Positions 52,887-60,000 of a stretch of DNA of 60,000 nucleotides are shown here, one piece after another (position 1 is the stretch's first letter; each line of letters starts with the position of its first letter). The position numbers were made by a program, and so were the translations under genes. Below the pieces are notes generated by a model that was not told where the DNA came from, made no database searches, and saw nothing but the letters and a program-made list of their open reading frames with translations. Source of the stretch: Liolophura sinensis (lineage: Eukaryota; Mollusca; Polyplacophora; Chitonida; Chitonidae); NCBI RefSeq assembly GCF_032854445.1, contig NC_088295.1:22929385-22989384 (forward strand). Direction: 5' to 3'.

Positions 52887-54759
52887 CTGAAACCAGTACA
52901 ACATCATATAACATCCTCTATACATGCACAATGATATATGAATACAAGCCTTAGTTCATCTCAGATGTAAGGCTCAATCAATCTTAAACACCTAACAAAG
53001 ACTTAATTACCAGGTAAAAGTCCTGTGCCTGTGAGTTTAAACTGAGTATGACTCAAGTAAAATAACCTAAAAATTCACCCCAAAAAGTAGATTTTAGAGG
53101 GAAATTAATTTGGTCCTGTTATCTTTCAAACAAGCCTCAAAACACGTATATACAACCAATAGAACATATAGAATCAGGCAACTTCCATGTGCAACTTAGT
53201 CATGGGCGAAACCCATACCTGTAACAGATATTCTTAATTACATACAGTCCACAAAATATGAAATCAAAATACCGTCATAAATATTTTATTAACATCATCA
53301 TCAAAACTACGAATAATATGGTATGGTAATAATAATGAAGTAAAGTTTTCATGACAGGATCATTATCAAGTTAAGGATAATGTGGCATGTGGATCAAAGG
53401 CTTGTGAAACCTTTTACATTTACATGCTGATGCCTTGGCTTCATTATTATTTCTACTGAGCCCACATATAACTATGAGGTTTAAGCAGTATCTAATATGG
53501 TACAGGTCAATTCTGGACTGAGAAGGTGGTCCTCCTTATGAAAGTATACCATCATGCACTTCATCAGATAAATGCAGAAAAAGCGTCTAATATATACATG
53601 TATATCTTTCCTAACCGTCTCTCTTGGCACTTTTGTACTTTCTTGCAAACAAATACCACAACACCCAGGGGATCGCATAACAAAGCCCTGAGAGTCTTGT
53701 CCCTACATGACACCGGTATTAACTTGCAGATACTTCCTGTACATTACACCTGAGTGAGGCAACCTAACACCTGCCTACACAACACAGATTACCACAGCTT
53801 AAGCAGTTAGCTTCAGTTTATTTACACAGGTCAGGTGTCAGATTATTCAATTAACCCACATAACACGAGAATACTTGTGCCATGTAACTAGGGAATCACC
53901 CATGTACCACTTCCTCATCACTGCTACCTAATTATTTAAGTCTCCTGATAATATAAGGTTGATGTAACAAGGCAACTGACCCAAATGAAGATTCAGGTAC
54001 TGTACCTGTAGTGAGATTTTCAATGCACCTACATGCATTTTCTGACACACAGGATTTATTCAAGATAACTAAAATTTAAACTTCAAAGCTGTTAAAGGCA
54101 ACACTATCTATAATTATTCACCTATCCATACAGCGCCCGTTATTATGTAGTAATAACATAAGTAAACAAACTGCTTCCAAAAACCCCAAGACAAGTTCAT
54201 AGAAGTGAATATATTATATATAATTTTCAAGATGGTTCAGCTAAAAACTCCTCACTAAGTCTCCCAGGCCTATATTTTCCACAAAAATGTCAATTACGTG
54301 AATTATAAGGGGAAATCCGTGACTGGTCTAAACTGTCCCCCCCGATGAGATAACATGCAAATAAGGCTGCGCAAAGAATCCCACAATGCAACGTTCGCTC
54401 ATGGATCGCATATGTAAACAATATGACAGACTGAAAGCAAATCAGAAGTCTAGTAAATCAAATACGACTTTCCTTTCTATTGAAAATGTTTTATAATTGC
54501 TCATAATTGCCAATGGCAGAACTGAAGTTACACCGGAGACTGCATAATTACAACACACTGCCGTGTCTGACATTTCAAGTTCGCCAAACATCCCCTGTAA
54601 TCTAGACAACAAGGGGAAGTAACTGACTTTAAAAAAATCAGACTTTCTAAATACAGCAATCTGAGTGAGTTGACAGTCGAAGGGAAACCCCGAATAAAAC
54701 TAAACATTCAATCATTCACTCAGAGTCAGATACGTGTCAATAGACGTCAGGCATCTCAC

Positions 54760-54847
54760 CTTTATGTAGATGAGACCTAAACTAATACCACAACTTTTTC
54801 GATGTCGGTGGTATGTCCCTTTATTGTTCTCCCCCAAAAAGTATATT
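54760..54847 (-). CDS. Candidate exon directly upstream of motor exon 1
   Basis: Acceptor TTTGCTTCAG and donor AAAG/GTGAGA bound 88 nt, entry needing 2 nt, exit in phase 0, which fits exon 1 (phase-0 entry). The end reads GLIYIK and would join [10 protein letters not shown] in exon 1, plausible as the small beta-rich segment ahead of a myosin motor. No homologue recalled; could be chance. Confidence 0.38.
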
Positions 54848-56755
54848 CTGAAGCAAATAAATGTAATAAAATACTTGTTTCACATTATGAGCTGGATCTT
54901 ACATATTCCCACCACAAATCTTAAAATACCTTTCTCAGCAGGGGCCACTTTCACAAACTTCAAATTTCACAAAAAGTCATTTTGTGTATCAAATAGTGTC
55001 AAAGGGTGATGTCAATAACGAGAAAAATGAGTGACTTAGTAAGGCATGACAGGTTAGGTCAAAGTAAGCTGTAAATATGCTTTGTACAACATTAACTCTA
55101 TCACCCAACTTTTGGTAAGCACTTATTACTCAATTATTGTATAGTGACAACAGCAGGTGGTCTAGATCAGATATTATAGAGTTAACTTGATGAGTACAAT
55201 TAAGTGGTTGGTACCCAAGCTGGCAAATGGCTCTTGAAAAAGGTTTGGAAATGCCGCTGCACAAACTATATTTCATTGCACTTTTTGAATTTCTCACTAG
55301 TTTAGTAAAGTCTCTTCTAGCTAAATACAAACACTATTTGGCCTAAATATCAGAACTGTATTCATGTACAAAGTCCATATTTTACATTTTGAAAGTTGTG
55401 TAAAAAGCTAGGAAAACAAAGATGAAACAAATTATCTATTTTAATATTTTTAAAGGTTAGTCTTCTTATTATATCAATAAGACAGAAAGAAATGTAGTTC
55501 ACATCTATAATCTGAAAAGTGAATATTACTCCTTTCACAGAAAACATGCTTCTATTCATATTTTTTTATGAAGACAAGTGTGCAATTTCCATTCAGGTCA
55601 TCAAAACATTTAACAATCTACTTCATCTCTTAGCATGTGATTGATAAACAGTTATATTGTACATATACCTTCAAAAACATTTCGTCACTCACTATTATGC
55701 ATCAATCAAAAAAAGTCTCAAAAAACCAATCCCCAGTGTAAAATTAGGGTAAACCTGGACTAAGAGGAGTAATGAATCTTGTATGTCCTCCTAAAGATTT
55801 TCACATGTCCATGTTAAGTAGAAAACGAAAGTGGGACTACACCCAGGTACAAAGTCTTAACAGATAACCGCTTGTGTTTCAAAAGGCACACCGCTCTACA
55901 TTTTTGTTTCGTCCAGGAATTAAGGCTGTCTCATGATAATATAGCCGCGTATACACAGACATTACTTTGGACCTTGTAATCTGTCAGTGGGCTTACTCAT
56001 TCAGATAAGATGCAAGGTCACTTTACATCACTTGGTTTACTGTTTGAGTTTAAAGTTTGAGTTTAAAAAAGAGAAAATAAGATATTCGAATCAGCCCAGA
56101 ACTAATTTCCACATACATGTAGCTCTGACTCTGTTCACACAAAGCTTCAGACTTTAGAACTGACAGTTGTACACTTAGGGAAATTAGGCCGCTGTACATG
56201 TACTTCAGGTGTTTAAGCATTTAACTGCCAATAAAATATATAATGATCGATCCATCTCATTAAAATACATATGTATTCTTGAGTACAAAATACATATGAA
56301 CAAATATTAAAAATACACAACTTTAACAAATGAACAAATGCAAAGCACATCTATTCTATTTTTACCTTGTCTGAAGACGATTACACACAACTTATGCCTG
56401 GAAACACTTATCTTTCTCTTTGTGGCAAAATAATTGCTTAGATGAATTAACTGGTGTAAGAACTTCAAAGATACAATTAACACATTTGTGTACTGATGGT
56501 ATTGTGCTTGCAGCTCACTTAGCATTAGAAACACTGTACAATATTCAGGCAATAACAAACAGTTCTGCTTCACCTGAAAACAAAAACATTACACTGTACA
56601 TATACTCACTTTTCCTTATTTGATCAACACTGGTCAGCTAAGGTAATAGATTTCCAACATGTCTGGAGCAGTAAATTTCCACGTCTTCATCTTTCGATAT
56701 CAGTTGTTTCTGAAAATAGAAAAAGAATGGCTTTGTGAAAACATGGTGCACAAAC

Positions 56756-56831
56756 CTGTTCCCATCTGTCAGCCATCCATCAAGCTTTGCCCTCTTTATT
56801 ACATCATCATTTGGCTTCAAATCAAAGCTGT
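56756..56831 (-). CDS. Candidate upstream exon of the myosin gene (N-terminal extension)
   Basis: Acceptor CTGCAG and donor CAG/GTTTGT bound 76 nt, entering after 1 nt and leaving with 2 nt (AG). It reads SFDLKPNDDVIKRAKLDGWL and a few more residues, which looks protein-like. Its exit phase fits the candidate exon at 54760-54847 but not exon 1 directly. I recognise no domain. Inference only. Confidence 0.4.
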
Positions 56832-57075
56832 CTGCAGGTATCAAATATGAAGACTATAAGACAATGTCAGCACCATGGACAGCCAGCTGTCCTGACTACA
56901 GAAATAAACCCTTCAAAATCCACAAATGGTAAAGCTGACAAAACTATCTGCCTTGGGTACAGGGACAACAAAAAGTCTTAACAGCTCTGACGTAAATAAT
57001 GATAAGTAAGCTTATATCTAATGTGTATACATTTGAAACACTCCCTAACAGAAGAAAATGAGTGTGTACATACAA

Positions 57076-57078
<3 letters not shown>

Positions 57079-57112
<34 letters not shown>
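57079..57112. repeat. (TA)17 microsatellite
   Basis: Pure TA dinucleotide run of 34 bp. Likely length-polymorphic. Confidence 0.97.
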
Positions 57113-57113
<1 letters not shown>

Positions 57114-59605
57114 CAATGAGAGATCATGCAATGGATGTCACCTCCTGACAGAGGCCTGTGCCCAGCCACAGGACTACATACCTCAGGACATGTATACTAC
57201 ATACTACATATGCCAATACAGGTATGAGCCACTTCTATATTCCTTGGAAGGAACTGTAGTTTGAACATTAAAATATAGAAAGTCAAGAAGTTGGTTTTAT
57301 TTTCTTTTCTTTGTTCTTCTCTCATGTTAACATTTATTTCCTCACCCACCATTAAAACACACCAATAAAACACACCACAAATACAAGGTGAATCCATGTC
57401 AGCTCAGCCATTTTTCCCCCTTTGTTATTGACTGAATTTCACTATATTATTTACACATATTATTATATTCCAATGATATTTTCTTACTTATAATTTTCCA
57501 TGAAACAAAAAAAATGTACATACTGGGGCAGTACAAGCCCAGAAATAAGGACAACATCCTGCACCTTATAGTATTTTGATAGGGACCAAACTACCATGTA
57601 AATAACACTGCTTTTTATGAGGAAAATTTCCCACTTATGTCCCTAACGAACTGAAAAATTACTCCAGGCTTTATGTATATCTAAAATGAATTGTTATACA
57701 TCTATCAGATATGCGGCACCAAACTGTAATATGAGTAGGTCAGGTAGGACAGATCATCATGACCACATCATCATGAGGAAAGATGCATTCTGTGTTTCCA
57801 CTTCTTACATGTTTATAATCCATACATGTGGTATATAATTCTTATTAATTTAAGTGTCATTTACTAGTTCAAATGAAAGTTACTACCTGTACCTCTTATA
57901 ACCCCCAACAAATAGGGTGGTAAGAGCTTATGCAAATAGGTCATGAGATGGCATACAGGAATATACACCTGGTTTTGTTTGCATCGTAAGAGTGCCGAAT
58001 ACACAGAAGGCAAATTACCAATAAACACGTAAACACAGTCAGTCAGATGGAGGTACATGTTATTCCATATACATTACCTCACAGTCATAATATTATGTGT
58101 ACTTTACACATTACACATCCAAGTTTCAACAATAATTAACATTTATAATACATATTTCAGTGTAAATAAATTGGCAGAAATGTACATTGTAACATAATTT
58201 ATGGAGAAAAATGTAGGAAAAAGTTGCGCGAAAATGCCCCAAGATACTGGACAATAAATGTGCCTGGTCAGGATTCATTTGAAGCGATAATAAAAGGGCC
58301 ACAAATTCTCAAAAGTAGCCATTTTAATTGTTGATAGCCATTAAGTGGCTGGTAAACTTTGTACTCCTTCGATATTAACAGCTGTATGTTAAAGGTTGTA
58401 AATCTAACTTGCAGATGTTTCAAAACTATGTATGTTATAAGACCAGTTGCTTCAAGCAGTCTTAGGCTTAGATGGAATTCACAATATTGTAATTAAAAAC
58501 CAGATATTTTTACTCAGGGATTTATATCATCAGCAAATGTCAATAGGCCATATGAAACCAGTGATTAATAACAATGTATATTTAAGTTGGGGCTAAGACA
58601 ATAATTAAGGTTAACAAAACTGTTTTCCTCGTGATCTGTTACATGAAAAGAATGAAGCATTCTGACATTAAGAATTCTGCATGCGACATTGTTTATCCCA
58701 TATGTTATGCAGTGGTATGTAAGATTTTTGTTTCTATAAATCACTTACATATACCTCATTAATAACTTCACAAAGGATGATTTATTTCTCAACTCTGACA
58801 CCTAAAACTTTCTAGCAAGCACATTTTTTCTGATATAAATATATACAAAGAAGTTCCTATACAGTTCCTGATTTGTGTAAACCTTGACATTCTAAATATT
58901 TGCAGACACAGAAACACAAGTAAATCTCCATGTATGCATGTATGTAAATGTACTGCATCATGATATATTTGATATGTTTGATCAGTATGCACGTTCCACA
59001 TTCCAGCTTCATGGTAAACAACTGCTACATTGAATGTGAAATATACAAGCATCTGTTACTAGTAATGTGGAAATAATGGTGACTGGTATCCCTCAACTGC
59101 ATCTTAAAACAGGTGTACAGACAGGCATGTGCTATCATACCCCCACAGCAGAGCATAAGCAGTGATAAAGAGACCACCATAATATGTCATCACACCTGGC
59201 ATTTCTACCTGATCCAAACAAGTTTTGCAGGTTTCTGGCTATAATTTACCTGGGACATACTGGAGGAGATTATCTCCATGAAACAGGTGATGCGCATTTC
59301 TAACACGACATTAGTTTACTGAAATTATTCGACTTTTAATATGCAGATACAGTAACCCAAGCAGCATCAACTCTGAAGGGCTATAGGTTTAGTCAATGCT
59401 CAAATATCTATTCCTTCTCAATAAAGCCCAAAAGTGCCCTGTCAAGTTAAAACAACAAAAGCTAATCAGACCAAATGTCAATGTGATCATAAACATAGTA
59501 TATTGCAGTTTGCATTACCACACAATTTAGTTTCTCTAATTTCTACAGAACAGTGAAACAATTTGGCATCGACATATCTGCTAACTGTTTTGCTTACATT
59601 TGTAG

Positions 59606-59767
59606 GTGGTGTTCCAGCTACAGTGTATAAAGGATCACAAAGCTGCCCACATGGGGATAAGAAGGAATGCAAGAGCAGCAAACTTCTGTACATGGATAAC
59701 AATGAACTAACCTGGGGAACTCAAGCACACATTTTGTTAAAACAGCAGCTGAACATTGCTGAAAGAG
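59606..59767 (+). CDS. Hypothetical exon of a plus-strand neighbour gene
   Basis: Acceptor TTGCTTACATTTGTAG and donor AGAG/GTAATA bound 162 nt. One frame is open throughout: 2 nt, 53 codons, 1 nt, a phase 1-1 exon. Contains SQSCPHGDKKECKSSKLLYM then NELTWGTQAHILLKQQ. Base composition is less AT-rich than its flanks. I do not recognise a domain; symmetrical 1-1 exons are common in extracellular proteins. Could be chance. Confidence 0.3.
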
Positions 59768-60000
59768 GTAATATCCAACTAGAATTTCACCTTGACTAGA
59801 GGTGTCACACACAGGTCTGACCAAGTATTGAGGTATAATATACAGATGTTACAGGTTCCTCACACTGAGCTGTTCTCCACAGGTAAACGTACAATTAATT
59901 CCATATGGTAAAGTTAAGATGTATTTCTATAGGCTATAGCCTCTGAATAAGCAAAGCTGTGCTGACCACTGAGGCATGCAAGCTATAGTAGATCACTGTG

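Larger units (their letters stand above)
52887..60000. other. Upstream flank: probable 5' introns and intergenic DNA
   Basis: Mostly AT-rich non-coding sequence. Contents listed elsewhere: two candidate 5' exons, a (TA)17 repeat and one plus-strand exon-like segment. A 10-codon open start, ATG to donor CAG/GTAAAT at 59250-59279 on the minus strand, is a possible first coding exon, but its phase does not fit the candidate exon at 56756-56831. Confidence 0.4.

Noticed and set aside
56650-56710. Exon reading KQLISKDEDVEIYCSRHVGN (minus strand)
   Set aside because: Good acceptor, but its open frame is incompatible with the flanking candidate exons and it ends in a stop without a clear donor.
1-60000. 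CRISPR array, operon or phage region
   Set aside because: The direct repeats are head-to-tail minisatellites without spacers, and the window is spliced eukaryotic DNA.

Overview
This is animal nuclear DNA. It is AT-rich, has short exons with GT-AG introns, short tandem repeats and tRNA-derived SINEs, and shows no bacterial gene layout. The SINE family (an ATATTTCACTTATACGACGGC-type 3' part, a (TTTA)n or poly-T edge on the + strand) and the frequent palindrome TACATGTA suggest a lophotrochozoan such as a mollusc or brachiopod. The phylum is inference, not proof.

One large minus-strand gene fills most of the window: an unconventional myosin of the MyTH4-FERM type, best matched to class XV (MYO15A-like). 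I rebuilt 61 coding exons by hand, from 52886 (5' side) down to the TAG stop at 5650-5652. Every intron is GT-AG, every exon junction keeps the frame, and the exons sum to 8415 nt (2804 codons plus stop). Residue numbers below count the Val codon at 52886 as residue 1. The true N-terminus lies further upstream; two further exons with matching phase are proposed at 54760-54847 and 56756-56831.

Protein order: motor (about 19-705; P-loop 111-118, switch I 161-169, switch II 386-391), two to three IQ motifs (about 707-772), a basic linker (773-855), MyTH4-1 (about 880-1055), an F1-like lobe (about 1069-1160), a long low-complexity linker (about 1176-1930) with repeated KLNxRY motifs, a Gln/Ala-rich block and several polyproline tracts, the F2-like remainder of the first FERM (about 1935-2130), SH3 (about 2153-2208), MyTH4-2 (about 2238-2455), FERM-2 (about 2456-2795), and a C-terminus ending RLPT. 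In MYO15-class proteins the motor walks on actin and the tail carries cargo to the tips of actin protrusions.

Left flank (1-5649): 3' untranslated and intergenic DNA, with a CpG-retaining stretch at about 1370-2120 and SINE remnants. Right flank (52887-60000): probable 5' introns and upstream DNA, a (TA)17 microsatellite, and an unassigned plus-strand exon-like segment at 59606-59767.

The introns hold a 37-bp minisatellite of about 22 copies (37.45-38.28 kb), smaller 22-, 21- and roughly 30-bp arrays, a SINE with an exact 14-bp target duplication sitting inside an older MITE-like repeat (43.6-44.05 kb), a zinc-finger-like coding relic (44.35-44.81 kb), and two unnamed dispersed repeat families.
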